Origin: Streptomyces sp. NBC_00691
GTDB lineage: Bacteria; Actinomycetota; Actinomycetes; Streptomycetales; Streptomycetaceae
Assembly: GCF_036226665.1 (NCBI RefSeq)
Contig: NZ_CP109007.1
Location: 1,962,501 to 2,026,500 of the forward strand
DNA length: 64,000 bases
Direction of reading: 5' to 3'
Part shown: in pieces, positions 1 through 8,509 of the stretch
How positions within the stretch are numbered: position 1 is the stretch's first letter
Layout of the letters: every line of letters begins with the position of its first letter
Made by a program: the position numbers and the translations under genes
Notes under the pieces: model-generated
The model's database searches: none
What the model saw: the letters and a program-made list of their open reading frames with translations, nothing else
What the model was told of the DNA's origin: nothing

Positions 1-269
1 CGCGGCAGAAGCTGCCCTTCTACCAGGAGATCGAGTTCTTCGCGCCGCAGCAGTACCGGGGTCTGAACCAGGTCGAGGTCAGCTTCGTCGCGGACGACCG
101 CGAGATGGACGTCGTCCTGGAGATGGACAAGAAGCCGGGTCTGTTCGGTGAGGGCAGCGACTCGTTCCGTGCGTTCAAGGTGGGTCTGCACGACTTCCAC
201 ACCACCGACTGGGCGGCTTACCTGAACCAGTGGCTCGCCGAGGTCGGCGGCCGTCGCAACTGGCTCTAG
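1..269 (+). CDS. Spo0M-like sporulation-control protein (C-terminal part)
   Basis: The window opens inside this gene. Reading from base 3 gives 88 codons ending in TAG, with a C-terminus of [15 protein letters not shown]. The stretch contains [17 protein letters not shown] and [19 protein letters not shown], which match the C-terminal half of the Spo0M/arrestin-fold family (cytoplasmic beta-sandwich proteins linked to sporulation control in Bacillus and conserved in Streptomyces). The start lies outside the window. The family call rests on recognition of the sequence; the function in this organism is inferred. Confidence 0.75.
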   Translation, partial: RQKLPFYQEIEFFAPQQYRGLNQVEVSFVADDREMDVVLEMDKKPGLFGEGSDSFRAFKVGLHDFHTTDWAAYLNQWLAEVGGRRNWL

Positions 270-321
270 GCTCGGGCCCGTAAAGGCTGCTGAGGCAGTA
301 CGGGCGATACGGAGGTTCGAC

Positions 322-858
322 GTGTCCGAGGGCAAGAGGGCGCCGCTCCCGCATGACTTCCATCCGCCGGTGCCGGCGTTCACCGTGGTGAGCGACGACA
401 TCGCGCCGGGCGGGGTCCTGAAGGACGCGCAGGTGTACGCGGCGGGGAACACCTCGCCGCAGCTGCGCTGGGAGGGGTTCCCGGCGGAGACGAAGAGCTT
501 CGCCGTCACCTGCTTCGACCCGGACGCCCCGACGGGCAGCGGGTTCTGGCACTGGGTGCTGTTCGACATCCCGGTGTCGGTGACCGAGCTGCCCGCCGGT
601 GCCGGGTCGGGGTCGTTCGAGGGGTTGCCGGCCGGGGCCGTGCACGTCCGGAACGACTACGGTTCGAAGGACTTCGGCGGCGCCGCTCCCCCGGCGGGCG
701 AAGAGCACCGCTACGTGTTCACGGTGTACGCGGTGGACAGCGAGAAGCTCGGTCCGGACGCCGACGTGTCGCCCGCGGTGGTCGGGTTCAACCTGCGGTT
801 CCACACACTGGGACGTGCCCAGTTGGTCGGTGCGTACGCGGCTCCCGCGGCGGTCTGA
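322..858 (+). CDS. YbhB/YbcL family Raf kinase inhibitor-like (PEBP) protein
   Basis: The 178-residue protein has the phosphatidylethanolamine-binding-protein fold signature: the [20 protein letters not shown] block (around residues 57-76) and the later [13 protein letters not shown] strand (about 130-142). Length matches bacterial YbhB/YbcL proteins. A GTG start at 322 is chosen because GGAGG lies at 311-315, at normal spacing. No signal peptide is visible, so it is probably cytoplasmic. Bacterial members bind small anionic or lipid ligands but have no firmly assigned role. It follows the Spo0M-like gene by 52 bases and could be read with it. Confidence 0.9.
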   Translation: MSEGKRAPLPHDFHPPVPAFTVVSDDIAPGGVLKDAQVYAAGNTSPQLRWEGFPAETKSFAVTCFDPDAPTGSGFWHWVLFDIPVSVTELPAGAGSGSFEGLPAGAVHVRNDYGSKDFGGAAPPAGEEHRYVFTVYAVDSEKLGPDADVSPAVVGFNLRFHTLGRAQLVGAYAAPAAV

Positions 859-1025
859 TCGTTCGTTTGTTGTTTGCCCGCTTCTGGTCTTGGAGAGATC
901 AGAAGCGGGCATCTTTTGTTGCGCGGGAAATATTGCGTTGTCCGACCCCGGCCGGCCCGGCCATCGTTGATCCAGGCCCCACCGCCCCGCTCCGGGGCCG
1001 GGCCTGCACACGGGAGGTGGGCACA

Positions 1026-1532
1026 ATGCGGGACACGCTGGTACTCAACGCGAGCTTCGAGCCGCTGTCGACGGTCTCTCTCAACCGTGCGGTGGTGCTT
1101 GTCCTGACGGACAAGGCCGTCGTCGAGCACGCCCATCCCGATCTGCGGGTCCGAGGTGCGGCCGTCGATCTTCCGGTGCCGCGGGTGATCAGGCTCTGCC
1201 GCTACGTCCGGGTGCCGTTCCGAAGACAGGCGCCGTGGTCGAGAAGGGGGGTGCTGGTCCGGGACCAGCACCGGTGCGCGTACTGCGGGAGGCGGGCGAC
1301 GACCGTCGACCACGTGGTGCCGCGTGCCCAGGGGGGTGGGGACAACTGGCTGAACACGGTCGCCTCCTGCGCCGAGGACAACCACCGCAAGGCGGCGAGG
1401 ACTCCGGAGCAGGCGGGGATGCCGCTGCTGTTCCAGCCGTTCGAGCCGACGCCGGCGGACGCGATGCTGCTGGCGATGCGGGCGAGCGAGCGGTCGGAGC
1501 TCCCGGAGTGGCTGGTGAAGGCCGCCGCGTAA
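1026..1532 (+). CDS. HNH endonuclease family protein
   Basis: The 168-residue protein begins MRDTLVLNASFEPL, the usual start of this actinobacterial HNH family. Its C-terminal half carries the zinc/HNH module: CAYCG, then DHVVPRAQGGGDNWLN, then SCAEDNHRK. In many relatives the last element is CxxCN; here the second cysteine is Asp, so the structural zinc site is incomplete, which is common in the Streptomyces branch as I remember it. ATG at 1026 is chosen over in-frame upstream codons because CGGGAGGTGGG lies just before it. No toxin or phage genes are nearby, so a housekeeping role is more likely than defence. Confidence 0.88.
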   Translation: MRDTLVLNASFEPLSTVSLNRAVVLVLTDKAVVEHAHPDLRVRGAAVDLPVPRVIRLCRYVRVPFRRQAPWSRRGVLVRDQHRCAYCGRRATTVDHVVPRAQGGGDNWLNTVASCAEDNHRKAARTPEQAGMPLLFQPFEPTPADAMLLAMRASERSELPEWLVKAAA

Positions 1533-1544
1533 CCCTGTCTCGTA

Positions 1545-1588
1545 CGGAAGGGCCCGCCTCCCCCGGTGTGGGGAGGCGGGCCCTTCCG
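1545..1588. terminator. Bidirectional hairpin between convergent genes
   Basis: A perfect 19-bp GC-rich stem (1545-1563 with 1570-1588) closes a six-base loop. It lies between the HNH gene reading rightward and the TSUP permease reading leftward, so it can serve both. There is no long U-tract, as is usual in Streptomyces. Confidence 0.8.
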
Positions 1589-1606
1589 TCGTTCCGGCCG
1601 ACGCGG

Positions 1607-2380
1607 TTAACGGAGCGTCAGCTGGAGGATGGCGACGACGCCCACGGCGATGATCACTCCGCGCAGGACGGTGGGCGGCAGCTTGCGGCCGACCTTGGCG
1701 CCGATCTGGCCGCCGATGGTGGAGCCGACGGCGATGAGCAGGACGGCCGTCCAGTCGAACTCGGCGACGAAGAGGAAGAAGACGGCGGCGACGCCGTTGA
1801 CGAGGGCGCCGAGGATGTTCTTGACGGCGTTGATCCGCTGCAGGGTGTCGTGGAGCAGCAGGCCCATCAGCGAGAGGTAGAGCACGCCCTGGGCGGCGCC
1901 GAAGTATCCGCCGTACATGCTGGCGAAGAGGAGGCCGACGAGGAGGGCGGGGCCGCCGTCGGGGTGGGCCTCGGTGCCCGTCTGTTCGCGGCGGCGCTTG
2001 ACGGCGGCGGCGATACGGGGCTGGAGGAGGACCAGGACGAGCGCGAGGCCGATGAGGACCGGGACGATCGCGTCGAAGGCGTCGGACGGGAGCGCGAGGA
2101 GCAGCATCGCTCCGATGAGGCCGCCGACGAGGGCGGCGGTGCCGAGGCGGATGACGCGGTGCTTCTGGCCCTTGAGTTCGGCCCGGTAGCCGATGGCCCC
2201 GCTGATGGAACCGGGGACGAGGCCGAGGGCGTTGGAGACGTTCGCGGTGATCGGGGGGAGTCCGGTCGCGAGAAGGACCGGGAACGTGATGAGCGTTCCC
2301 GATCCGACGATGGTGTTGATGGTGCCGGCGCCGATGCCTGCGGCGAAGACCGCCAGGGCTTCCCAGATGGACAACGCCAT
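1607..2380 (-). CDS. TSUP family (TauE/SafE-like) membrane permease
   Basis: The 257-residue hydrophobic protein has about seven or eight membrane segments and the N-terminal motif GAGTINTIVGSGTLITFP typical of the TSUP family (DUF81), which exports or imports sulfite, sulfoacetate and other small organic anions. A cytoplasmic loop with KRRREQTGTEAHPDGG lies near the middle, between the two halves of the protein. Length fits the family. It starts about 90 bases after the end of the SPFH gene on the same strand, so co-transcription is possible but not shown. Substrate cannot be read from the sequence. Confidence 0.9.
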   Translation of the reverse strand: MALSIWEALAVFAAGIGAGTINTIVGSGTLITFPVLLATGLPPITANVSNALGLVPGSISGAIGYRAELKGQKHRVIRLGTAALVGGLIGAMLLLALPSDAFDAIVPVLIGLALVLVLLQPRIAAAVKRRREQTGTEAHPDGGPALLVGLLFASMYGGYFGAAQGVLYLSLMGLLLHDTLQRINAVKNILGALVNGVAAVFFLFVAEFDWTAVLLIAVGSTIGGQIGAKVGRKLPPTVLRGVIIAVGVVAILQLTLR

Positions 2381-2472
2381 CTCCTTACATGGTCAGTGAG
2401 TCGCCTCCCCGCCCTGACGTCGCCGGGGTCGAGGGGCTCGCACCGATCATGCACGAGGATTACGTGTACGTG

Positions 2473-3411
2473 TCAGTCAACCGGCGGTTCGTCTCGCCTT
2501 TCGGTCCCCGCGGCCTTGGTGTTGAAGCCGGGGACGCTGCCGTCCTTGTTTCCGAAGGCGCCCGAGAGGCCCTTGAGGGCGTCGCCGATCTCGCTGGGCA
2601 CGATCCAGAGCTTGTTGGCGTCGCCCTCGGCGATCTTCGGGAGCATCTGGAGGTACTGGTACGAGAGCAGCTTCTGGTCCGGGTCGCCGGCGTGGATGGC
2701 CTCGAAGACCGTACGGACGGCCTGGGCCTCGCCCTCGGCGCGCAGGGCGGCGGCCTTGGACTCACCCTCGGCGCGCAGGATCGCCGACTGCTTCTCGCCC
2801 TCCGCGGTGAGGATGGCGGACTGGCGGGTGCCCTCGGCGGTGAGGATCGCGGCGCGCTTGTCGCGCTCGGCGCGCATCTGCTTCTCCATCGAGTCCTGGA
2901 TGGAGGTCGGCGGCTCGATCGCCTTGAGCTCGACGCGGTTGACGCGGATGCCCCACTTGCCGGTGGCCTCGTCGAGGACGCCGCGGAGGGCCGCGTTGAT
3001 CTCCTCGCGGGAGGTCAGGGTCCGCTCCAGGTCCATGCCGCCGATGATGTTGCGCAGGGTGGTGACGGTGAGCTGCTCGATCGCCTGGATGTAGCTGGCG
3101 ACCTCGTAGGTCGCGGCCCTCGCGTCGGTCACCTGGTAGTAGATGACCGTGTCGATGTTGACGACGAGGTTGTCCTGGGTGATCACCGGCTGCGGCGGGA
3201 ACGGGACGACCTGCTCGCGCAGGTCGATCCGGTTGCGGATCGAGTCGATGAACGGGACGACGATGTTCAGCCCGGCGTTGAGCGTGCGGGTGTAGCGGCC
3301 GAAGCGCTCCACGATCGCCGCGCTCGCCTGCGGAATGACCTGGATCGTCTTGATCAGGGCGATGAAGACGAGCACCACCAGAATGATCAGGACGATGATG
3401 ACTGCTGACAT
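2473..3411 (-). CDS. SPFH/Band 7 (stomatin/QmcA-like) membrane protein
   Basis: The 312-residue protein has one N-terminal membrane helix (about residues 3-22), then a prohibitin/Band 7 domain including VIERFGRYTRTLNAGLN-type sequence, and a coiled-coil arm with repeated AILTAEG/AILRAEG units (about 205-250), the hallmark of stomatin/QmcA proteins. These form large ring- or cage-like membrane scaffolds. The gene just upstream encodes an NfeD protein, the standard partner, 93 bases away on the same strand. The role in membrane microdomain organisation is inferred from the family. Confidence 0.92.
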   Translation of the reverse strand: MSAVIIVLIILVVLVFIALIKTIQVIPQASAAIVERFGRYTRTLNAGLNIVVPFIDSIRNRIDLREQVVPFPPQPVITQDNLVVNIDTVIYYQVTDARAATYEVASYIQAIEQLTVTTLRNIIGGMDLERTLTSREEINAALRGVLDEATGKWGIRVNRVELKAIEPPTSIQDSMEKQMRAERDKRAAILTAEGTRQSAILTAEGEKQSAILRAEGESKAAALRAEGEAQAVRTVFEAIHAGDPDQKLLSYQYLQMLPKIAEGDANKLWIVPSEIGDALKGLSGAFGNKDGSVPGFNTKAAGTERRDEPPVD

Positions 3412-3504
3412 CGTGTTCCCCGTGCCCTTCGCTGCCGGTCGACTGCCGGGTGGCCTTCGATGATCGAGTTTCGCAGATGACGGAATGTCATGGGCGAGGT
3501 TCGG

Positions 3505-3936
3505 TCACATGACGACGGCGGTGGCCCCGTCGATGTCCACGACGTCGACCTGCTCGCCCGGTTCGAAGGTCTGATCGGAGTCGAGCGCCCGCGCGGACCA
3601 GATCTCGCCCGCGAGTTTGATGCGGCCTCCGCCGCCGGCGTCGACCCGTTCCAGGACCACGGCCTGACGCCCCTTCAGGGCGTCGATGCCGGAGGCGTGT
3701 TGGGGTCTGTCGTTGCGGTGGCGGGCGGCGATGGGGCGCACCACCGCGATCAGCGCCACCGAGACGACGACGAAGACGAGCACCTGGGCGACGACGTCGA
3801 AGCCGAGCGCGGCGGTCACCGCCCCCGCGACCGCTCCGACGGAGAACATGCCGAATTCGGGCATCGCGGTCAGGACCAGCGGAATGCCGAGCCCCACCGC
3901 GCCGATCAGCCACCAGACCCATGCGTCGATGTCCAC
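3505..3936 (-). CDS. NfeD family membrane protein
   Basis: The 143-residue protein has two or three N-terminal membrane helices followed by a soluble OB-fold domain (about residues 80-143) with GRQAVVLERV and FEPGEQVDVVDIDG, typical of short NfeD1b proteins. Start is GTG at 3936. NfeD and SPFH proteins are encoded together in bacteria and archaea and act as a membrane complex; that arrangement is present here, with the SPFH gene directly downstream. No serine-protease ClpP-like domain is present, so this is the short form. Confidence 0.87.
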   Translation of the reverse strand: MDIDAWVWWLIGAVGLGIPLVLTAMPEFGMFSVGAVAGAVTAALGFDVVAQVLVFVVVSVALIAVVRPIAARHRNDRPQHASGIDALKGRQAVVLERVDAGGGGRIKLAGEIWSARALDSDQTFEPGEQVDVVDIDGATAVVM

Positions 3937-4010
3937 ATGGTCATGGTAGGGCGGTGGGGTCCTCCGGGACAGGGCGCGGGCGGCTGTGCGGGACGCCGGC
4001 GCTTCGTCCG

Positions 4011-4808
4011 CTACTTCAGGGGCAGGCCGTGGGCGGTCCAGCGGTCGCCGACGCGCTCGACGACGAGCGGCAGGCCGAAGCAGTGCGAGAGGTTGCGCGA
4101 GGTCAGTTCCATCTCCACCGGACCGGCGGCGAGGACCTTGCCCTGACGGATCATCAGGACGTGGGTGAAGCCCGGCGCGATCTCCTCGACGTGGTGGGTC
4201 ACCATGATCATGGAGGGGGCGTACGGGTCGCGGGCCAGGCGGCCGAGACGGCGGACGAGGTCCTCGCGGCCGCCGAGGTCGAGGCCGGCGGCGGGCTCGT
4301 CGAGGAGGAGGAGCTCGGGGTCGGTCATCATCGCGCGGGCGATCAGGGTGCGCTTGCGCTCGCCCTCGGAGAGGGTCCCGAACTTCCGGTCCAGGTAGTC
4401 GTTCATGCCGAGGCGGTCGAGGAAGGCCTTGGCGCGCTGCTCGTCGACCGGGTCGTAGTCCTCGTGCCAGGTGGCGGTCATGCCGTACGCGGCGGTGAGG
4501 ACGGTCTGCAGGACGGTCTGGCGCTTGGGGAGCTTCTCCGCCATGGCGATGCCGGCCATGCCGATGCGGGGACGGAGCTCGAACACGTCGGTGCCGACGC
4601 CGCCGAGCCGCTCGCCCAGGATGTGGGTGGTGCCCTTGGTGGGGAAGAGGTAGCTGGAGGCGATGTTCAGAAGGGTGGTCTTGCCGGCGCCGTTGGGTCC
4701 GAGGATCACCCAGCGCTCGCCCTCCTTGACCGACCAGGAGACCTCGTCCACCAGAGCCCGTCCGTCGCGGACCACGGATACGTCCACCAGCTCCAGTACA
4801 TCGCTCAT
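4011..4808 (-). CDS. ABC transporter ATP-binding protein (stand-alone)
   Basis: The 265-residue protein is a complete ABC ATPase: Walker A GPNGAGKT (about residue 38), signature LSEGERKR (about 146), Walker B LLLLDEPAAG (about 168) and the switch region MVTHHVEEIAPGF. No permease or binding-protein gene lies next to it on either side, so its partner, if any, is encoded elsewhere. Similar orphan ATPases of the YlmA/PhnC-like group are conserved in Streptomyces. Substrate unknown. Confidence 0.9.
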   Translation of the reverse strand: MSDVLELVDVSVVRDGRALVDEVSWSVKEGERWVILGPNGAGKTTLLNIASSYLFPTKGTTHILGERLGGVGTDVFELRPRIGMAGIAMAEKLPKRQTVLQTVLTAAYGMTATWHEDYDPVDEQRAKAFLDRLGMNDYLDRKFGTLSEGERKRTLIARAMMTDPELLLLDEPAAGLDLGGREDLVRRLGRLARDPYAPSMIMVTHHVEEIAPGFTHVLMIRQGKVLAAGPVEMELTSRNLSHCFGLPLVVERVGDRWTAHGLPLK

Positions 4809-4965
4809 GAGCGCGTTGTCTCCCCTTGCGGTCGAGTCGTGTCGTCGCCTTGCGCCGGTGGGCGCGGCGTCCAGGGGAAAACCTACGTTATCGACGGAGC
4901 GGGCCGGTCCCTAGGGCTTCCTTTGAGTCCCCCGGTGCGCCCAGGGCTCCCCCTAGTCTTGGGGG

Positions 4966-5757
4966 ATGCTTTCGGAACCACGCTCAGGACGCCTGGCCGC
5001 CTGGGGCAATGCCCTGCTGGCCGGGGCGGTGTCGCCGGACGAGGCGGCGCTGGCCATTGTCGGGGAGGACGCGGTGCACCGCGTGGAGGGGCTGCCGGGT
5101 GAGGCGCGGCCGGTGGGGCTGACGCTGGCGCTCGGCCGGCTGCGGCGGCTCGGGGTGACCGGGTGGCGGGTGGCGCTGCCCGCGCCGGGGCATCCGCTGG
5201 GGCTGAGCGGGCCGCCGGATTTCAACGCGCGCGCCTTGGAGGCGGAGGAGGCGGTGGTGGGCCACGGAGCGCCGTACGGTCTCGTGCCGGAGGTCTCGGA
5301 GGCGGGGCCGGTGGGCGACGTCCATGTGGAGGTGGTCTGGCGCTGTCTCGCGGTGCGGGAGGCGCCGCCGGCGGACGTTCCGTCGCTCGGTGAGGCCGAG
5401 CGGGAGCTGGCGGAGGCCCTGCGGGACGCGACGGCGGTCCTGACCCGGCTGGACGTGGCGGCCTCGGGCCCGGCGGCGGACGCGGCGCGGGAGGCGTACC
5501 GGGCGCGGGCGGAGGTGGGCCGGGAGGTCCTCGCCCCGGGCTACCCGGCGCGGGCGGTGCGGGTCCTGGAGCTGGCGCAGCGGGTGGGTCTGCTGGTGGA
5601 CCTGGCGTACGACCACGGGCACGGGGGTGCGGTGAGCGCCTCGGAGATGGCGGCGCGGGGGGAGGCGCTGCGGCCGGTGGAGCGGGTGGCCCGACGGGCC
5701 CAGGTCGCCGCGTACAACGCGTACGTGGAGGAACGGGAGCGGGACCGGGGCTTCTGA
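4966..5757 (+). CDS. Conserved hypothetical protein
   Basis: The 263-residue protein has no motif I recognise. It is soluble, rich in Ala, Gly and Glu, and begins MLSEPRSGRLAAWGNALLAG. The middle shows a regular helical section with ELAEALRDATAVLTRLDVA and a C-terminal helical region ending EERERDRGF. ATG at 4966 is chosen because CTTGGGGG lies immediately before it. Coding is supported by length, frame-consistent third-position GC and by its bounded position between a divergent ABC gene and a downstream hairpin. It looks like a Streptomyces-conserved gene of unknown role. Confidence 0.75.
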   Translation: MLSEPRSGRLAAWGNALLAGAVSPDEAALAIVGEDAVHRVEGLPGEARPVGLTLALGRLRRLGVTGWRVALPAPGHPLGLSGPPDFNARALEAEEAVVGHGAPYGLVPEVSEAGPVGDVHVEVVWRCLAVREAPPADVPSLGEAERELAEALRDATAVLTRLDVAASGPAADAAREAYRARAEVGREVLAPGYPARAVRVLELAQRVGLLVDLAYDHGHGGAVSASEMAARGEALRPVERVARRAQVAAYNAYVEERERDRGF

Positions 5758-5843
5758 TGTCCTCGGCGCGGGGTCGGCCGGATCGGCTCGGCTCGGCTCG
5801 GGCGACGGCGGACGGGGGCTGGTGCGGCTGTCGGACGACGAGA

Positions 5844-5874
5844 ACCGGCCCCCGGGATCTTCCCGGGGGCCGGT
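5844..5874. terminator. Hairpin between convergent hypothetical gene and chaplin gene
   Basis: A 14-bp stem (5844-5857 with 5861-5874) closes a three-base loop. It sits just beyond the stop of the chaplin gene and 86 bases beyond the stop of the rightward gene, so it may end transcripts from both sides. Confidence 0.75.
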
Positions 5875-5889
5875 GGGTTCGTGCGGCGG

Positions 5890-6132
5890 TCAGCCGTTGA
5901 GGGCGTGGTTGCCGAAGGCCGGGTTGAGCAGGCCGATCACGTTGACCGTGTTGCCGGAGACGTTCACGGGGACGTGGACCGGGACCTGCACCAGGTTGCC
6001 GGAGGCGACACCCGGCGAGTTGAGGGCCGCGCCCGTGGCCTCGGCGCCGTGGGCGGAGGCGACACCCGCACCGGCGGCGACGATGCCCCCGGCGACCATG
6101 GTGAGGGCAGCGGCCTTCTTGAGGTTCTTCAC
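5890..6132 (-). CDS. chpE: Short chaplin, ChpE-like (cysteine-free)
   Basis: The 80-residue secreted protein has a signal peptide (about residues 1-28, KNLKKAAALTMVAGG then an Ala/Gly core ending ASAHG) and a single chaplin domain with LVQVPVHVPVNVSGNTVNVI and GLLNPAFGN. Chaplins assemble into surface amyloid that lets aerial hyphae leave the medium. The two cysteines usually found in chaplin domains are replaced here (NVSGNT and FGNHALNG), the pattern I associate with ChpE. The GTG start at 6132 is preferred over ATGs at 6141 and 6153 because AGGAGG at 6142-6147 is nine bases upstream of the GTG. Confidence 0.9.
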   Translation of the reverse strand: MKNLKKAAALTMVAGGIVAAGAGVASAHGAEATGAALNSPGVASGNLVQVPVHVPVNVSGNTVNVIGLLNPAFGNHALNG

Positions 6133-6141
6133 TTGGTACAT

Positions 6142-6147
6142 CCTCCT
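6142..6147 (-). promoter_or_regulatory. Ribosome binding site deciding the chpE start
   Basis: AGGAGG on the minus strand directly abuts an ATG but is nine bases from the GTG that begins the typical chaplin signal peptide, so the GTG is the real start. Confidence 0.75.
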
Positions 6148-6298
6148 GGTCATCGCCGCGGCCGATCGGCCGCGGCACGTCATGGAGAACGCGGCGCGCC
6201 CCGCGAGGTTGCGCCGAACGGGGGACATACACACGACGGTATGAAGGACAGAACGGTCGTGCGCCCGGCGCACAGGGGGCGCGCGACCGGGGTGCGGG

Positions 6299-6943
6299 TC
6301 AGTCGGTGAGACCGTTCCGGACCGCCCAGAGGGCCGCCTGGGTACGGTCCGCGAGGTCGAGCTTCATGAGGATGTTCGACACGTGCGTCTTGACCGTCTT
6401 CTCGGAGAGGACGAGCGCGCGGGCGATCTCGCGGTTGGACCGGCCGTCCGCGATCAGGCCGAGGACCTCGCGCTCCCGCTCCGTGAGGGCCGAGCCGCGC
6501 CCCGTGCCCCCGTGGGAGTCGTCCTGGGTGAGGAGCGCACCCGCGACCTCGGGCTGGAGCAGGATGTGCCCGGCGTGGACGGAGCGGATCGCGCCGGCCA
6601 GCGCGTCGGGGTCGATGTCCTTGTAGACGTATCCGGAGGCGCCGGCGCGGAGCGCGGGGACCACCGTCCGCTGCTCGGTGAAGCTGGTGACGACGAGCAC
6701 CTTCGCGGGGTTGTCGAGCTCACGGAGCCGCTTGAGGGCCTCGATGCCGTCCGTCCCCGGCATCTTCACGTCCATGAGGACCACGTCGGGGCGGAGCTCC
6801 TCGGCCCGCGCGACGCCCTCGGCGCCGTCGGAGGCCTCCCCCACCACCTCTATGTCGTCCTGCACCTCCAGAAAGGTCCGCAGGCCTCTGCGGACGACCT
6901 GGTGGTCGTCGACCAGCAGGACACGGATCTGCTTGTCAGCCAC
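6299..6943 (-). CDS. NarL/LuxR-family response regulator
   Basis: The 214-residue protein has a receiver domain (about residues 5-120; acidic pair in LLVDDHQ, phospho-acceptor Asp58 in VVLMDVKMPG, conserved Thr/Ser in VVTSF, Lys in VYKDI) and a C-terminal LuxR helix-turn-helix (about 145-208, LTEREREVLGLIADGRSNREIA). It is a DNA-binding regulator controlled by phosphorylation. Its start overlaps the stop of the upstream histidine kinase by eight bases, so the two are a cognate pair translated together. Target genes cannot be deduced here. Confidence 0.95.
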   Translation of the reverse strand: MADKQIRVLLVDDHQVVRRGLRTFLEVQDDIEVVGEASDGAEGVARAEELRPDVVLMDVKMPGTDGIEALKRLRELDNPAKVLVVTSFTEQRTVVPALRAGASGYVYKDIDPDALAGAIRSVHAGHILLQPEVAGALLTQDDSHGGTGRGSALTEREREVLGLIADGRSNREIARALVLSEKTVKTHVSNILMKLDLADRTQAALWAVRNGLTD

Positions 6944-8081
6944 CGGGAACCTCCATCTCGATCGTGGTGCCCTCGCCGGGGGCCGAGGTCACGGTGAGCG
7001 ATCCGCCGACGCCGCCCGCCCGGTCCCGCATGGAGACCAGGCCGAGGTGGCGCCCCGCAGTGCGGACCGTACGCGGGTCGAAGCCCTTGCCGTCGTCGGT
7101 GACGGTGAGCCGCGCGCCCTGGCCCGCGCGGGCGAGGGAGACGGTGACGAGCGCCGCGTCCGAGTGCCTCAGGGCGTTGTGCAGGGCCTCCTGGGCGACC
7201 CTGAGCACCGCTTCCTCCTGTGCGGCGGGCAGCGCGCGCGTCCCGGGGCTCTCGAAGGTGACCCGGGCGGCGTGGGCCCGGTCCAGGACCTGGATGTGGG
7301 TACGGAGGGTGTGGACGAGGCCGTCCTCGTCGAGGGCGGCGGGGCGGAGCTCGACGACGGCGGCACGCAGCTCGTCGGCGGCCTCGGCGGCGAGCAGGGC
7401 GACCTGCTGCAGCTCTCCCTTGGCACGGGCGGGGTCGCGGTCGACGAGCGCGGCTGCGGCCTGGGCGGTCAGCCGGAGCGAGAAGAGCTTCTGGCTGACC
7501 GCGTCGTGCAGCTCGTGGGCGAGGCGGGAGCGCTCCTCGGCGATGGTGAGTTCGCGGCTGCGCTCGTAGAGACGGGCGTTGGTGAGGGCGATGGCCGCGT
7601 GCTGGGCCAGGATCCCGAGGAGTTCCTCGTCCTCGGCGGTGAAGCCGCAGCCGCCGTTCTCCTTCGGGCAGCGCTTGTTCGCGAGGAAGAGGGCTCCGAG
7701 GATCTCGTCGCCGTCCCTGACGGGGAGGCCGAGGAAGTCGGACATCTCGGGGTGCGCGGCGGGCCAGCCCCCGAAGCGGGGGTCCTGGCGGACGTCGGCG
7801 AGCCGCTCGGGCTCGGCCTTGTGGAGCATCGCGGCGAGGATGCCGTGCTGGCGGGGCAGCGGGCCGATGGCCTTCCACTGCTCGTCGCTGACGCCGTCGA
7901 CGACGAACTGGGCGAAGCCGCCGTGGTCGTCGGGGACGCCCAGGGCCGCGTACTCCGCGTCGAGCAGCTCGCGGGCGGAGGCGACGATCGTCTTGAGGAC
8001 GTCGCGGACCTCCAGGTGGCGGCTCATGGCCAGGAGGGCGGTGCTCACGGCGGCCAGGCCGGAGCTCGGTCGATGGCTCAT
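6936..8081 (-). CDS. GAF-domain sensor histidine kinase (NarL/DevS type)
   Basis: The 381-residue protein has an N-terminal GAF domain (about residues 20-170), a HisKA_3 dimerisation helix with RLAHELHDAVSQ (phospho-acceptor His192) and a C-terminal HATPase domain with LRVAQEALHNALRHS, VTDDGKGFD and GLVSMRDRAGGVGG. No membrane helix is predicted, so it senses a cytoplasmic signal. ATG at 8081 (MSHRPSSGLAA) is preferred to an upstream in-frame start at 8213, whose extra residues look non-coding. The GAF domain contains two cysteines (RCPKENGGCGF) near its end; whether it binds haem or another ligand is unknown. Confidence 0.92.
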   Translation of the reverse strand: MSHRPSSGLAAVSTALLAMSRHLEVRDVLKTIVASARELLDAEYAALGVPDDHGGFAQFVVDGVSDEQWKAIGPLPRQHGILAAMLHKAEPERLADVRQDPRFGGWPAAHPEMSDFLGLPVRDGDEILGALFLANKRCPKENGGCGFTAEDEELLGILAQHAAIALTNARLYERSRELTIAEERSRLAHELHDAVSQKLFSLRLTAQAAAALVDRDPARAKGELQQVALLAAEAADELRAAVVELRPAALDEDGLVHTLRTHIQVLDRAHAARVTFESPGTRALPAAQEEAVLRVAQEALHNALRHSDAALVTVSLARAGQGARLTVTDDGKGFDPRTVRTAGRHLGLVSMRDRAGGVGGSLTVTSAPGEGTTIEMEVPGG

Positions 8082-8509
8082 GTGTTCACCGTACCGGCGG
8101 GCCGTGACGGTCCGTATCCGTCCGGAGACCGCGGCGGAGGGGGACCGGGGACCTAGGTCGTAGTGCCCCCGGGCCCTGTCCTCCTTCAGGAGGAGGGGAC
8201 TTACTGTGCGCATTGCTCAGGCAACGGCTGGTCAGTTCGTTACGTGCCCGATGTGAGCCCGCGCATAGGACCCAGGTCACTTACGAAGTCCCCTAGTGGA
8301 CCCCCAGAGGGGTGGTCAGGGTGGGGTGAGCCCGACATAAGGGCGCTTCTGTGGTCCGTGCACGGGCCCCTGATCCACTACCCGGGATCGTACGTCACAC
8401 CTTTGCCAGGGCATTTTGCGGCCGCTAAGAATTGCCCCCGTCGCCGCCGAGCTGGCGAGACACCGCCCCGGTGGAGCGACCCCCCAGCGATTCGAAGAGG
8501 TAGTCCGTT
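8082..8509. other. Long divergent intergenic region / leader
   Basis: This 428-base gap separates the kinase gene (leftward) from the secreted transglycosylase-like gene (rightward), so it holds two divergent promoters. A GC-rich hairpin-forming stretch with CTCCTTCAGGAGG lies at 8180-8195. The last 350 bases may be an untranslated leader of the secreted protein gene. I could not match a known riboswitch consensus. Confidence 0.4.

Noticed and set aside
1026..1532. HNH nuclease as part of a defence or mobile system
   Set aside because: No phage, restriction or toxin genes surround it, and the family is a conserved core gene in actinobacteria.
8164..8509. c-di-AMP (ydaO) riboswitch before the secreted transglycosylase gene
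   Set aside because: Some GGGGTGA and GGACCC-like pieces occur but not in the right order or with the conserved core; I cannot support it by eye.
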